Source: Arthrobacter sp. zg-Y1110
GTDB taxonomy: Bacteria; Actinomycetota; Actinomycetes; Actinomycetales; Micrococcaceae
Direction of reading: 5' to 3'
Assembly: GCF_025244865.1 (NCBI RefSeq)
Contig: NZ_CP104272.1
Coordinates: 1,364,001 to 1,428,000 of the forward strand
Length of the DNA: 64,000 nt
Within the stretch, counting starts at the first letter, position 1. Each line of letters starts with the position of its first letter. The notes under the pieces were generated by a model. The model made no database searches and was not told the origin of the DNA. It saw only the letters and a program-made list of their open reading frames with translations. Shown in pieces: positions 18,062-27,223 of the stretch. The translations under genes were made by a program, and so were the position numbers.

Positions 18062-19384
18062 TTGGTCACCACGCCCACCGGCAGCAAACGCAAACCGGTC
18101 CTGCGCCGGAACCCAGCGGCCACAGCCAATACCGGCACGGGCGCGGTGACACCGAAAACCGCTCCGGGGAAGCCCCCGGCCGGCAAGGCAGCGCCCAAGC
18201 CGGCCAAACCGGCGTCGCGCCTTGAACGTTTCCTCGTCTTCCTCGAGGGCAGCGGACGCAGCGCCACCGGCTCCAGTTACTACACGATCCTCGGTGCCAC
18301 CCTGGCTTTGACCGCCATCGGCCTGATGATGGTGCTTTCGGCATCCTCGGTGGAATCCATTGCCGCCGCTGCCGGCAGCGATGCAGGCGCGGCTACGACG
18401 TTCGATCTGTTCCTGAAGCAGTCCATGTTCGCTGCGGCGGGCGTTGTGGCCATGCTGGGGCTCTCGCGGCTCGGGCCGCCCCACTACCGCTTCCTCTCCT
18501 GGCTCCTTTACGGCGTTGCCGTCCTCCTGCTGGTGCTTGTGCTGGTGATCGGCAAGGAAGTCAACGGCAACAAGAACTGGATCGAGATCGGGCCCATCAC
18601 GGGTCAGCCCTCCGAAGCCGCGAAGCTGGCCATGGCCATCTGGTTCGCGGCGGTCCTGTCCCGGAAGGGGCGGCTGATCAACGAATGGAAGCACGCCCTT
18701 ATTCCGGTCGTGCCCGGCGGCGGGCTCCTGATCCTCCTGGTCATGCTCGGAAGCGACCTCGGCACCGTGATCGTGATGGGCATGATCATGGTTGCGGCCC
18801 TGTTCTTCGCCGGTGCCCCGCTGCGCTTCCTGGGCGTCCTTGCGGGCGGAGCAGCCGTGGGAGCGGTACTGATGTCCCTGGTGAGCAGCAACCGTTCCAG
18901 CCGGATCAGCGCCTGGCTCCAGCTGGACTGCAGCACCGGCCTTTGCGACCAGGCCAACGCCGGCATGTACGCGCTGGCCTCCGGCGGCTGGCTGGGAGTG
19001 GGCATCGGCCAGAGCCGGCAGAAATGGAACTGGATCCCGGAAGCCCACAACGACTTCATCTTCGCCATTATCGGCGAGGAGTTCGGCTTGCTGGGAACGC
19101 TCGTCGTCGTTAGCCTCTTTGCCGTCCTCGCGGTCGCGACGGTCCGGGTCACCATGCGCCACACCGACCCGTTCATCCGCATTGTCTGCGGCGCCATCCT
19201 GGTCTGGATCATCGGCCAGGCCTCCGTGAACATTGCGATGGTGACCGGGTTGCTTCCCGTCATCGGCGTACCGCTGCCGTTCATTTCGTATGGCGGCTCC
19301 TCGCTGACCTTCACGCTCGCCGCCGTCGGCGTCCTGCTTTCCTTTGCCCGTAAAATCCCCGAAAGTGAACCAACAGCTCCATGA
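18062..19384 (+). CDS. ftsW: Septal lipid II glycosyltransferase FtsW (SEDS family)
   Basis: A 440-residue SEDS glycosyltransferase that polymerises lipid II at the septum together with FtsI. A basic, Ala/Pro/Lys-rich cytosolic N-terminus of about 60 residues precedes ten membrane helices. Family motifs: [12 protein letters not shown] in the first helix, [11 protein letters not shown], the QPSEAAKLA segment, [35 protein letters not shown] with the catalytically important acidic residues, and the closing [13 protein letters not shown]. The start is a rare TTG at 18062, one base after the murD stop, supported by AAGGAG ending 7 nt upstream. Its stop overlaps the murG ATG (atga). Confidence 0.96.
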   Translation: MVTTPTGSKRKPVLRRNPAATANTGTGAVTPKTAPGKPPAGKAAPKPAKPASRLERFLVFLEGSGRSATGSSYYTILGATLALTAIGLMMVLSASSVESIAAAAGSDAGAATTFDLFLKQSMFAAAGVVAMLGLSRLGPPHYRFLSWLLYGVAVLLLVLVLVIGKEVNGNKNWIEIGPITGQPSEAAKLAMAIWFAAVLSRKGRLINEWKHALIPVVPGGGLLILLVMLGSDLGTVIVMGMIMVAALFFAGAPLRFLGVLAGGAAVGAVLMSLVSSNRSSRISAWLQLDCSTGLCDQANAGMYALASGGWLGVGIGQSRQKWNWIPEAHNDFIFAIIGEEFGLLGTLVVVSLFAVLAVATVRVTMRHTDPFIRIVCGAILVWIIGQASVNIAMVTGLLPVIGVPLPFISYGGSSLTFTLAAVGVLLSFARKIPESEPTAP

Positions 19385-20490
19385 CGCAGCCTTCCCTCTC
19401 CGTAGTCCTGGCCGGAGGCGGCACCGCCGGGCACATCAGCCCTCTCCTGGCCATTGCAGATGCCGTTACGGCACTGCGCCCCGACGCCCGCATCACAGTG
19501 GTGGGGACCGCGTCCGGAATGGAAACACGCCTGGTGCCCGCAGCTGGCTATGAGCTGGCCACCATTGACCGGGTCCCCATGCCCCGGCGGCCTTCCGCGG
19601 ACCTGGTGAAACTGCCGGGCCGGCTAGTCCGTGCCGTGCGGCAGGCGGGCGAGATTCTGGACTCCGCACAGGCCGACGTCGTTGTGGGTGTGGGCGGCTA
19701 CGTTTCCACACCGGTGTACCTGGCGGCACGCCGCCGTTCGCTTCCCGTGATCGTGCACGAGGCCAACGCGCGTCCCGGGCTGGCCAACCGTGTGGGTGCC
19801 CGCTTCGCGGCCGTGACAGGCGTGGCCTTCGAATCCACCAGCCTGCCCCGGGCGACGTGGGTCGGCATGCCCATGCGCCGGGAAATCTCGGGGTTGGACC
19901 GCAACGCTGCGCGGAATGCCGCACGGTCCGCGCTGGGGCTGGAGCAGGACCGGCCCACGCTGGTGGTGACCGGAGGTTCTTCCGGAGCCGCAAGCATCAA
20001 CCGGGCCGTGGAACAGGCCCTTCCGGCATTGGCTGCGGCCGGCATCCAGACACTGCACATCACCGGCCGTGGAAAGTCCCTGGTGGACGCCGACGGAAAA
20101 CCGATCGCCGCCCGCGGCTACACGCAGGTGGAGTACGTCGACGGCATGGAGCAGGCCTACGCGGCTGCGGACCTGCTGCTGGCCCGCTCCGGGGCAGGAA
20201 CCGTCTGTGAAATCAGCGCAGTGGGGCTGCCTGCCGTCCTGGTTCCGCTGCCGCACGGCAACGGCGAACAGGCACTCAACGCCGAAGCCCTCGTGGCTGC
20301 CGGCGGGGCGCTTACGGTTGCCGATGCCCTCTTCACAGCCGAGTGGATTTCCGACAGGCTGATACCTTTGCTGGCCGATCCGGCGGCGCTGGAAGCCATG
20401 GCAAAAGCATCGTCGGCGCTGGGCATCCGTGACGCGGACTCCCGGATGGCTGCATTCATCCTCGAAGCAAGCGATAGGTCAAAGGCATGA
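19381..20490 (+). CDS. murG: UDP-GlcNAc:lipid I N-acetylglucosaminyltransferase MurG
   Basis: A 369-residue membrane-associated GT-B glycosyltransferase that adds GlcNAc to lipid I, giving lipid II. The N-terminal GGGTAGH (12-18) binds the lipid phosphate; [16 protein letters not shown] and [12 protein letters not shown] are further N-domain motifs. The C-terminal domain contains [12 protein letters not shown] and the UDP-GlcNAc pocket [29 protein letters not shown] sequence, here split as [18 protein letters not shown] then [13 protein letters not shown] 19381 overlaps the ftsW stop and the stop overlaps the murC ATG, both four-base overlaps. Confidence 0.97.
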   Translation: MTQPSLSVVLAGGGTAGHISPLLAIADAVTALRPDARITVVGTASGMETRLVPAAGYELATIDRVPMPRRPSADLVKLPGRLVRAVRQAGEILDSAQADVVVGVGGYVSTPVYLAARRRSLPVIVHEANARPGLANRVGARFAAVTGVAFESTSLPRATWVGMPMRREISGLDRNAARNAARSALGLEQDRPTLVVTGGSSGAASINRAVEQALPALAAAGIQTLHITGRGKSLVDADGKPIAARGYTQVEYVDGMEQAYAAADLLLARSGAGTVCEISAVGLPAVLVPLPHGNGEQALNAEALVAAGGALTVADALFTAEWISDRLIPLLADPAALEAMAKASSALGIRDADSRMAAFILEASDRSKA

Positions 20491-21920
20491 ACCGGCTGAA
20501 CCCGACAGACCTTGGGAAAGTACACTTCATCGGCCTGGGCGGTGCCGGTATGTCGGCCGTTGCCCGGGTACTCCTGGCCCAGGGCATTGAAGTCTCCGGC
20601 TCCGATTCCAAGGACTCGCAGGGACTGCGTGCCCTTGAAACGCTGGGGGCCGAGGTGTTTGTGGGGCACGACGCCGCACACGTTGCGGGCGCCGACACGG
20701 TAGTCGTGTCAACGGCCATCCGCGAGCAGAATCCGGAACTTGCGGCGGCGCGTTCCCGCGGGCTGCGGATCATCCACCGCTCAGTGGCGCTCTCCGCGGC
20801 CATGGGCGAGCAGGACCTCATTGCGGTGGCGGGTACCCACGGCAAAACCACCACCACGGCCATGGTGACCGTGATGCTGCGGGAGGCCGGACTGGATCCT
20901 TCCTTCGCCATCGGCGGCGACGTTGCCGCCCTTGGCGTCAATGCCGCCCACGGGGCGGGACCGGTCTTCGTGGCGGAAGCCGATGAATCGGACGGTTCCT
21001 TCCTCAACTACAATCCGCGGATCAGCGTGGTCACCAACGTCGAGGCCGACCACCTGGACCACTACGGCACGGAGGAAGCGGTCTTCGCCTCCTTCGACGC
21101 CTTCACGGCGCTGCTGCCGGCGGAGGGGCTGCTTGTGGCCTGTGCGGACGACGCCGGTGCCGTAGCCCTCGTTGAACGCTGCCCGGGCGTCCGGGTCGCC
21201 ACCTACGGTTACGCGGCCGGCGCGGACGTGCGGGTCACGGACACCCGTCCGGCCGGTGCCGGCTCGGCCAGCACCCTGCAGTACAACGTGGACGGCCGCG
21301 ACGGCGAGGTGCAGCTTGTCCTGCAGGTTCCGGGCGCGCACAACATCCTGAACGCGGCTGCCGCCTTTGCCGTCGCCCTGGAACTGGGCGTTGATCCCCG
21401 GGTGGCCGCAGCGGGGCTGGCTACGTTCTCCGGGGCCGCCCGGCGGTTCGAATCCCGCGGCAGCGCACGCGGCGTGCAGGTGTTCGACGATTACGCCCAC
21501 CATCCCACCGAAGTCGACGCCGCACTGAAGGCTGCCCGCACAGTGGCCGGAGGGCACCGGGTGCACGTCTTGTTCCAGCCGCACCTGTTCAGCCGCACCC
21601 GCAACTTTGCGGCCGAGTTCGCGGCCGCCCTGGATCTGGCCGATACCGCCACCGTCCTGGACATCTATCCGGCACGGGAAGATCCGATTGAAGGCGTCAC
21701 CAGTGAGCTGATCACCTCCCGGCTGCACGTCCCGGGCGGCTATGCCGACAGTCCGGAACGCGCGGTGGCCCAAGTTGCAGACAGCGCCCACGAGGGAGAC
21801 ATCATCCTGACCGTCGGCGCCGGTGACGTCACCGTGCTCGGATCCGAACTGGTTGCCCGCCTGGCCGCCGTTCCGGCCCGTTCAGCCGCCGGAGCGGGGA
21901 AAGCCGCCAATGGCCGGTAG
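20487..21920 (+). CDS. murC: UDP-MurNAc-L-alanine ligase MurC
   Basis: A 477-residue Mur ligase that starts the stem peptide by joining L-Ala to UDP-MurNAc. Motifs: [19 protein letters not shown] in the N-terminal domain, [14 protein letters not shown] (about 112-125) as the ATP loop, [21 protein letters not shown], and the C-terminal [16 protein letters not shown] and [11 protein letters not shown]. Length and motif order are typical. ATG 20487 overlaps the murG stop; the ftsQ start at 21910 lies within the last 11 bases of the gene. The cluster lacks murB and ddl, which must be elsewhere in the genome. Confidence 0.97.
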   Translation: MNRLNPTDLGKVHFIGLGGAGMSAVARVLLAQGIEVSGSDSKDSQGLRALETLGAEVFVGHDAAHVAGADTVVVSTAIREQNPELAAARSRGLRIIHRSVALSAAMGEQDLIAVAGTHGKTTTTAMVTVMLREAGLDPSFAIGGDVAALGVNAAHGAGPVFVAEADESDGSFLNYNPRISVVTNVEADHLDHYGTEEAVFASFDAFTALLPAEGLLVACADDAGAVALVERCPGVRVATYGYAAGADVRVTDTRPAGAGSASTLQYNVDGRDGEVQLVLQVPGAHNILNAAAAFAVALELGVDPRVAAAGLATFSGAARRFESRGSARGVQVFDDYAHHPTEVDAALKAARTVAGGHRVHVLFQPHLFSRTRNFAAEFAAALDLADTATVLDIYPAREDPIEGVTSELITSRLHVPGGYADSPERAVAQVADSAHEGDIILTVGAGDVTVLGSELVARLAAVPARSAAGAGKAANGR

Positions 21921-22905
21921 GAAACGCTCCGGGAGCGACGACGAGACCATTACGGCCACACGTGCCCTGGATCCGGAAGACCAGGCGGTCGCAGACAGGC
22001 CTGCCGCCGGTTCCACCGTCGTCCGGCCTGCTGCCGGCGCGTCCAAGGCGAAGCCGGCGGGGAAGCGGAAATCCGCAGGGAAGCCTGCGGGCGCTCCGGC
22101 CGACAAGGCCCCGCGCCGCTTTGCCGGCAGCCGGCGCTCCGCAGGCAAGTCCCCGGTGCCGGGTGCCTACAGTGCAGGCAGCGACGGAACGGTCCTGGCA
22201 TTTCCGGAACCGCCCGGCAAGCGGCGGCGCAGGGCAGCATGGATCACGGTCGGCTCCGCGCTGTCCGTCACCGCACTGTTCTTTGCCCTGCTGTTCTTCT
22301 CACCGATGCTTGCCCTGAAGACCGTAGTGGTCGAGGGCACCATGCTGCTGCCCCGTGAACAGGCTGAAGCAGCGCTGGAACCGTTGAAGGGGCAGACCCT
22401 GCCCACCATTTCCGACGCCGACGTGGAAGGGCTGCTGAAAGACCGCCCGGAAATCGAAAAGGTCGAGGTCGCAGCACAGCCGCCGTCCACCCTGGTGGTT
22501 ACGGTCACCGAACGCATTCCGGTGGCCGTACTGCAGGACGGCGACACGCATGTCCTCATCGACGAAGAGGGTCGCCGGCTGGCAGTAGCGGCTGACCGGG
22601 CAGCGGTCGCCCTTCCGCTTATCGCGGGCGGAAGCGAAGCCATTCACGCGAGTGTCTTCCCCAGTATTACGGCCGTACTGGCGGCGCTGCCGCCGGAGGT
22701 TCTTGGCCGGCTGGAGAACGCCTCCGCCCAGACGCTGGATTCGGTCGAACTGAAGCTTAAGAGCGGGCAGACAGTATTCTGGGGGAGTGCCGATGCCAAC
22801 GAGGCAAAGGCGCGGGTGCTTGAGGCGCTCCTGAAGATGGAGCCGTCCGATCCGCCGGTGCAGGTTTACGACGTCAGTACCCCCGACCGTCCGGTGACAC
22901 GTTGA
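21910..22905 (+). CDS. ftsQ: Cell-division protein FtsQ (POTRA domain)
   Basis: A 331-residue bitopic protein. About 110 basic, Ala/Gly/Lys/Arg-rich cytosolic residues precede a single membrane helix (WITVGSALSVTALFFALLFF). Outside it are a POTRA domain (LKTVVVEGTMLLPREQAEAA...) and the FtsQ domain with TVTERIPVAVLQDGD and LIDEEGRRLAV. In the divisome FtsQ recruits FtsL and the partner DivIC/FtsB. ATG 21910 overlaps murC by 11 nt and is favoured by the family layout; the frame stays open upstream to 21823 inside murC. It is followed by a 398-nt control region before ftsZ. Confidence 0.94.
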   Translation: MAGRKRSGSDDETITATRALDPEDQAVADRPAAGSTVVRPAAGASKAKPAGKRKSAGKPAGAPADKAPRRFAGSRRSAGKSPVPGAYSAGSDGTVLAFPEPPGKRRRRAAWITVGSALSVTALFFALLFFSPMLALKTVVVEGTMLLPREQAEAALEPLKGQTLPTISDADVEGLLKDRPEIEKVEVAAQPPSTLVVTVTERIPVAVLQDGDTHVLIDEEGRRLAVAADRAAVALPLIAGGSEAIHASVFPSITAVLAALPPEVLGRLENASAQTLDSVELKLKSGQTVFWGSADANEAKARVLEALLKMEPSDPPVQVYDVSTPDRPVTR

Positions 22906-23303
22906 CCGGCGCGGAGGACGGCTGAAAACCAGGTGCCGGACCGGAGCCTCCCTGAGGGCATCCCCAGGGGGCGGAGCAGGTAGCGTGCCGCGGGCGTGAC
23001 GAAAGAATCCTCCGACACGCGGGGGCGGTATTTGCGGAAGCGGCGCTGGCCCCATAGCGTCTCAAGTAATGGATTACTTGACATAACTATAACCCTCAAG
23101 TTGAGGGTTAGGGTTGTGTAGGTTCAAGGTTTTCGGCCGGGCGTCCAGTGGAGATCTCCGGGATTCCGCTGGAAACCACGGGGGCGTCGGCGGCCGGGAA
23201 CCGGTTTGTACGCAGGCCGGTTCAGCAAGACACATGCAGCTGCAGAATGAACGCAGCTGCGAAAACATAAAAGTTGCAGAGATTCGAACAAGGGACACAG
23301 GAC
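22906..23303 (+). promoter_or_regulatory. ftsQ-ftsZ intergenic control region with two palindromes and a structured leader
   Basis: This 398-nt gap holds no gene I can support. At 23063-23080 is CAAGTAAT-GG-ATTACTTG, a perfect 8-bp inverted repeat; ten bases later at 23091-23109 is AACCCTCAA-G-TTGAGGGTT, a perfect 9-bp inverted repeat. TTGACA (23078-23083) and TATAAC (23088-23093) overlap them but are not spaced as one promoter. The probable leader (from about 23110) can form several hairpins, including GCAGCTGC twice (23236-23243 and 23253-23260) around a 9-nt loop. The region most likely contains the main ftsZ promoter and binding sites for an unidentified dimeric regulator. Confidence 0.65.
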
Positions 23304-24503
23304 GTGGCAGCACCGCAGAATTACTTGGCCGTCATCAAGGTCGTCGGCATCGGCGGCGGTGGCGTGAACGCCGTAAACCGGATGATCGATGTAGGCCTCC
23401 GCGGCGTGGAGTTCATCGCCATCAACACCGATGCACAGGCACTGCTGATGAGCGACGCCGACGTCAAGCTCGACGTCGGCCGCGAACTCACGCGTGGCCT
23501 GGGCGCCGGCGCTGATCCCGAGGTCGGCCGCAAGGCCGCCGAGGACCACGCCGAGGAGATCGAGGAAGTCCTTCGCGGAGCGGACATGGTCTTCGTGACC
23601 GCAGGCGAAGGTGGCGGAACCGGTACCGGCGGCGCTCCCGTCGTCGCCCGGATCGCCCGTTCGCTCGGCGCCCTGACCATCGGCGTGGTTACCCGTCCCT
23701 TCACCTTCGAAGGCCGGCGCCGCTCCAACCAGGCCGAATCCGGTATCGATACGCTGCGCGACGAAGTCGACACGCTGATCGTCATCCCGAATGACCGGCT
23801 GCTGTCCATCAGTGACCGCAACGTCTCCATGCTGGATGCCTTCCGCTCCGCGGACCAGGTCCTGCTCTCCGGTGTTCAGGGCATTACCGACCTGATCACC
23901 ACCCCGGGCCTGATCAACCTCGACTTCGCGGACGTGAAATCGGTTATGCAGGGTGCAGGCTCGGCGCTCATGGGTATCGGTTCGGCCCGCGGCGAGGACC
24001 GTGCAGTCAAGGCTGCCGAGCTGGCAATAGCTTCTCCTCTGCTCGAAGCTTCGATCGACGGCGCCCACGGCGTGCTGCTCTCCATTCAGGGCGGTTCCGA
24101 CCTCGGCCTGTTCGAGATCAACGAGGCAGCGCGCCTGGTCCAGGAAGTTGCCCACCCCGAAGCCAACATCATCTTCGGCGCCGTCATTGACGACGCCCTG
24201 GGCGACGAAGCGCGGGTCACCGTTATTGCGGCAGGCTTCGACCAGGTGGATGTCACCTCGCAGCCGGCGCAGCACAACAAGCCGGCCGAGCCGGCCACGC
24301 CGCCTGCCTCGGCAGCGGCTGCAGGCGGCTTCGGGGCTGCCGCTCCGGCTTCCGCAGGCCTGTCGGCCTGGTCCCAGCGGTCGCACCAGCACAGTGATGT
24401 CCCGGCCGACGCCGGCTTCGACATCGATCTTCCGGCAGTCGTGGAATCGGATCTGTCCACCGGCCGTCCGGATGACCTGGACGTGCCGGACTTCCTGAAG
24501 TAG
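23304..24503 (+). CDS. ftsZ: Cell-division GTPase FtsZ
   Basis: A 399-residue tubulin homologue that polymerises into the Z-ring. The GTP-binding T-loops are intact: [13 protein letters not shown] near the N-terminus, the tubulin signature [12 protein letters not shown] (about residues 100-111), and the synergy-loop [11 protein letters not shown]. An Ala-rich, variable linker leads to the C-terminal peptide [10 protein letters not shown], the conserved tail that in actinobacteria docks SepF (encoded at 26.2 kb). GTG 23304 is chosen because the family begins [15 protein letters not shown] and AAGGGA lies about 9 nt upstream; TTG 23274 is unlikely. It has its own long leader rather than a tight junction with ftsQ. 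Confidence 0.97.
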   Translation: MAAPQNYLAVIKVVGIGGGGVNAVNRMIDVGLRGVEFIAINTDAQALLMSDADVKLDVGRELTRGLGAGADPEVGRKAAEDHAEEIEEVLRGADMVFVTAGEGGGTGTGGAPVVARIARSLGALTIGVVTRPFTFEGRRRSNQAESGIDTLRDEVDTLIVIPNDRLLSISDRNVSMLDAFRSADQVLLSGVQGITDLITTPGLINLDFADVKSVMQGAGSALMGIGSARGEDRAVKAAELAIASPLLEASIDGAHGVLLSIQGGSDLGLFEINEAARLVQEVAHPEANIIFGAVIDDALGDEARVTVIAAGFDQVDVTSQPAQHNKPAEPATPPASAAAAGGFGAAAPASAGLSAWSQRSHQHSDVPADAGFDIDLPAVVESDLSTGRPDDLDVPDFLK

Positions 24504-24544
24504 GAAGACCGGCAGGCAGAACAGCAAAGCAAGAACAGCTGAGC

Positions 24545-25267
24545 ATGACAGCGGGGTTGTCCCGGATGTTTTGGTGGCACCGCCAGGTTGGCGACAACCT
24601 GTGGGCGGGATTCACCAACGCGTCCGCGGGCAACCTCGCTTTGCATGTGGGGGATGACCCGGATGCGGTCCTGAAGCGGCGTGCGGAACTCGAGTCCGCG
24701 ATGGGCGTCCGTCCGGGCTCCCTGCGGTTTATGAACCAGGTCCATTCCGCACTGGTGGCAGAAGCAGCAGGCCCCGGCTCCGGTGCTCCCACGGCGGACG
24801 GCCTAATCAGCGCCGACGGCGCAGCCCCGCTGGCGGTCATGGTTGCCGACTGCGTGCCGGTCCTGCTGGCCGGTGCCGGCCCGGACGGGAGGCCGGTTAC
24901 CGCCGCCGTGCATGCCGGCCGCCGCGGCCTGCTGGATAACATCCTGCCCGTCGCCGTCGACCGGATGCGTTCCGTCGGCGGAACCGGGCTCCGGGCCTGG
25001 ATAGGACCCTGCGTGTGCGGGAAGTGCTACGAGGTTCCGGCTGCCATGCAGGCCGAATCGGTTGCCCTGCTGCCGGCTACTGACGCAGTAACCCGCAGCG
25101 GGACCCCCGCGCTCGATCTTCCCGCGGGAGCCCAGGCGCAGCTCCTCGCCCTGGGGGTATCAGTAGAACGGGTCGAGGGCTGCACCTTGGAGAACGACCA
25201 GCTGTTTTCCCACCGCCGGGACCCCGCCACCGGACGGTTCGCCGGCGTGATCTGGCAGCGTTCCTGA
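24545..25267 (+). CDS. pgeF: Peptidoglycan editing factor PgeF-like (YfiH/laccase-domain family)
   Basis: A 240-residue member of the family that includes E. coli YfiH/PgeF, proposed to remove wrongly incorporated residues (such as L-Ser) from UDP-MurNAc precursors; older annotations call it polyphenol oxidase or laccase. Metal-site motifs are visible: MNQVHS, VADCVPVLLAG, AVHAGRRGLL and IGPCVCGKCYEV. The usual HAGWRG reads HAGRRG here, a Trp-to-Arg change beside the metal-binding His. A second motif, CTLENDQLFSHRRD, closes the domain. ATG 24545 starts 41 nt after ftsZ, a conserved position in Gram-positive bacteria. Confidence 0.9.
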   Translation: MTAGLSRMFWWHRQVGDNLWAGFTNASAGNLALHVGDDPDAVLKRRAELESAMGVRPGSLRFMNQVHSALVAEAAGPGSGAPTADGLISADGAAPLAVMVADCVPVLLAGAGPDGRPVTAAVHAGRRGLLDNILPVAVDRMRSVGGTGLRAWIGPCVCGKCYEVPAAMQAESVALLPATDAVTRSGTPALDLPAGAQAQLLALGVSVERVEGCTLENDQLFSHRRDPATGRFAGVIWQRS

Positions 25268-25302
25268 ATCCACACCGGCGCATCGAAGGCCGGCGGGCCG
25301 GA

Positions 25303-25308
25303 GATAAT
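25303..25308 (+). promoter_or_regulatory. Possible -10 hexamer upstream of yggS
   Basis: GATAAT lies 9 nt before the yggS ATG (25318). It could drive a transcript with a very short leader inside the cluster. Confidence 0.35.
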
Positions 25309-25317
25309 GGAAAGACC

Positions 25318-26076
25318 ATGACTTCAATATCCGAGAATCCCACCCGCGCCGATGAGCTACGGGACAGGCTGCAGCGCGTCCGGAACCGCATCGCCGCAGC
25401 CGAGCGCCCCGCCGGTGCCGCAGAACCGCACCTGATTGTGGTTTCCAAGTATTTCCCCGCCTCCGACGTCGGGATCCTCGCCGGGCTGGGAGTCCGGGAC
25501 GTGGGCGAGAACAAGGACCAGGAAGCCGCCGCAAAGGCCGCTGACCTGGCGCATCTGGACCTGGACTGGCACTTCATCGGCCAGCTGCAGTCCAATAAGG
25601 CAAAGTCCGTGGTGCGTTACGCCGCGTCCGTCCACTCGGTGGACCGCCGTTCCCTGGTGACTGCACTGGGCAAGGCGATGGCAGCAGAGCAGCGGCGCCG
25701 TGATTCCGAAGGGCTGGTTCCACGCGGGGACCTGTCCTGCTTCCTCCAGGTGGATCTGCGGGACGATGCCGCACGGGCTGCGGATCCCGGCCGAGGGGGA
25801 GCGCTGCCCGAGGATCTGCCGCTTCTGGCCGAGTCCGTTGCCGCTACTCCGGGGCTGCTCCTGTCCGGGCTGATGGCCGTTGCGCCGCTCGGCGCGGATG
25901 CCGGGGAGGCCTTCGCGCGCCTCCGGGAACTTTCGGGGCAGTTGCAGGCGCAGCACCCAGGGGCGCGAAGCATCTCCGCCGGCATGAGTTCCGACCTCGA
26001 GGCCGCCCTCGCACACGGGGCGACACACCTGAGAATCGGGTCCGATGTTCTGGGCCCGCGCCCGCCGGTACGGTAG
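25318..26076 (+). CDS. yggS: PLP-binding protein YggS/PROSC (pyridoxal phosphate homeostasis)
   Basis: A 252-residue single-domain TIM-barrel protein of the alanine-racemase N-terminal fold that binds PLP and balances its pools; no racemase partner domain is present. The PLP Lys lies in LIVVSKYFPASD, and HFIGQLQSNKAK, SVDR and the closing SAGMSSDLEAALAHGATHLRIGS (phosphate-binding region) are diagnostic. ATG 25318 follows pgeF after 50 nt. Its place between ftsZ and sepF is conserved in Gram-positive bacteria. A 106-nt gap with clustered CAGTA words separates it from sepF. Confidence 0.95.
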   Translation: MTSISENPTRADELRDRLQRVRNRIAAAERPAGAAEPHLIVVSKYFPASDVGILAGLGVRDVGENKDQEAAAKAADLAHLDLDWHFIGQLQSNKAKSVVRYAASVHSVDRRSLVTALGKAMAAEQRRRDSEGLVPRGDLSCFLQVDLRDDAARAADPGRGGALPEDLPLLAESVAATPGLLLSGLMAVAPLGADAGEAFARLRELSGQLQAQHPGARSISAGMSSDLEAALAHGATHLRIGSDVLGPRPPVR

Positions 26077-26182
26077 CGTCAAAGTACGAACACCATACAG
26101 CCGCCGCGCAGCACCCTGCAGTACCGTGCAGTAACAGTACAGTAATGGGCAGCTAGGCGTTGAAGGATTAAGAGGAGCAACC

Positions 26183-26713
26183 ATGGCTGGCGCAATGCGC
26201 AGGACAATGATCTACCTTGGGCTCGCCGACGGTGACGAGCACTACGAGTCCGAACAGCGGCACCTGCGGGAAGCCCCTGCCCGGGAGGAAGACTTTGCTC
26301 CCGTCCATGAGCCCGATGAGGAAGCGCCGGAAGCGGTTCCTGCCCCCGTCGTCCGTAATGCAGTGGAGGAGTACCGCGCACCCGTGACACCCATCAAGCG
26401 TGCCCCGTCGTCCCGTGAGGACGTATCCGGCCTGCGTCAGATCACCACCGTCCACCCCCGCTCCTACAACGACGCCAAGATCATCGGTGAGAGCTTCCGT
26501 GACGGCATCCCCGTCATCATGAACGTCACCGATATGGGAGAAGCGGACGCCAAGCGCCTCGTTGATTTCTCCGCCGGCCTCGTTTTCGGCCTGCGCGGTA
26601 GCATTGAGCGTGTCACCAACAAGGTCTTCCTGCTCTCGCCGTCCTACGTTGAGGTTTTGGGCGACGACAAGAAGATCAGTGAATCACAGTCCACTTTCTT
26701 CAACCAGAGCTAG
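26183..26713 (+). CDS. sepF: FtsZ membrane anchor SepF
   Basis: A 176-residue division protein. The N-terminal [19 protein letters not shown] forms the amphipathic membrane-binding helix; an acidic, Pro-rich linker follows; the C-terminal about 85 residues form the dimeric SepF core ([57 protein letters not shown]). In actinobacteria, which lack FtsA, SepF links the FtsZ C-terminal peptide to the membrane. ATG 26183 has AAGAGGAG about 6 nt upstream. No ftsA gene is present in the cluster, consistent with this role. Confidence 0.97.
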   Translation: MAGAMRRTMIYLGLADGDEHYESEQRHLREAPAREEDFAPVHEPDEEAPEAVPAPVVRNAVEEYRAPVTPIKRAPSSREDVSGLRQITTVHPRSYNDAKIIGESFRDGIPVIMNVTDMGEADAKRLVDFSAGLVFGLRGSIERVTNKVFLLSPSYVEVLGDDKKISESQSTFFNQS

Positions 26714-26745
26714 CCCACGGCCCGCACCGACGGGCCGCGGGGGCT
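26712..26745 (+). terminator. GC-rich hairpin after sepF
   Basis: CGGCCCG and CGGGCCG pair around a 6-nt loop, extended by AGCCC/GGGCT with mismatches. There is no T-run, so it may only slow transcription before yggT. Confidence 0.4.
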
Positions 26746-26776
26746 GCCGACCGACTTCGGAAATGAAACCCTGCGC

Positions 26777-27067
26777 GTGAATATCATTCTTCCCCTGGTG
26801 TACCTGGTGCTGGTGCTCTTCCAGCTCGCCCTCATCCTGCGGATCGTGTACGACGCCGTGCAGATGTTTGCCCGGCAGTGGCGGCCAAAGGGGCCGGCAC
26901 TCGTGCTCGCTACCGGCGTATATGGTGTTACCGACCCGCCCGTCCGGCTGTTCAGGCGCATCATCCCGCCGCTGCGGCTTGGGGGAGTGGCCCTGGACCT
27001 TGCTTTCCTGGTCCTGTTTATCCTCGTATCGATCCTCACGCAGATTGTCGTCGGCGTCTCGCGCTAG
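26777..27067 (+). CDS. YggT-family membrane protein
   Basis: A 96-residue protein with two membrane helices (about 3-25 and 68-92) and the family motifs RQWRPKGPALVLATGVYGVTDPP-type loop, here seen as RPKGPALVLATGVYGVTDPP, then RLFRRIIPPLRLGGVALDL. The family sits between sepF and divIVA in many Gram-positive bacteria and is linked to division or envelope integrity, but no biochemical role is established. GTG 26777 starts 63 nt after sepF. It lacks the second repeat found in the longer proteobacterial YggT. Confidence 0.9.
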   Translation: MNIILPLVYLVLVLFQLALILRIVYDAVQMFARQWRPKGPALVLATGVYGVTDPPVRLFRRIIPPLRLGGVALDLAFLVLFILVSILTQIVVGVSR

Positions 27068-27174
27068 CGTTCCGCGCCGCAGGGGTCCGGTTAGTTTTCG
27101 GAAACCAAACGATATAGTGTGAAACCGAATACAACCCTGCATTTTTGTATGTCCGTAATTCTCTACGTAGAACC

Positions 27175-27205
27175 GCCTGCTTGACTCGCAGGCGAATCTT
27201 ATAAT
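27175..27205 (+). promoter_or_regulatory. divIVA promoter region
   Basis: A consensus TATAAT lies at 27200-27205, 18 nt before the divIVA ATG. Just upstream, GCCTGC and GCAGGC (27175-27193) form a 6-bp inverted repeat around TTGACTC. The best -35 at 17-bp spacing is CTGCTT, so the inverted repeat may mark a regulator site. A second TATAGT lies near 27113. Confidence 0.55.
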
Positions 27206-27223
27206 CCAGTATGAGGTGACCAG

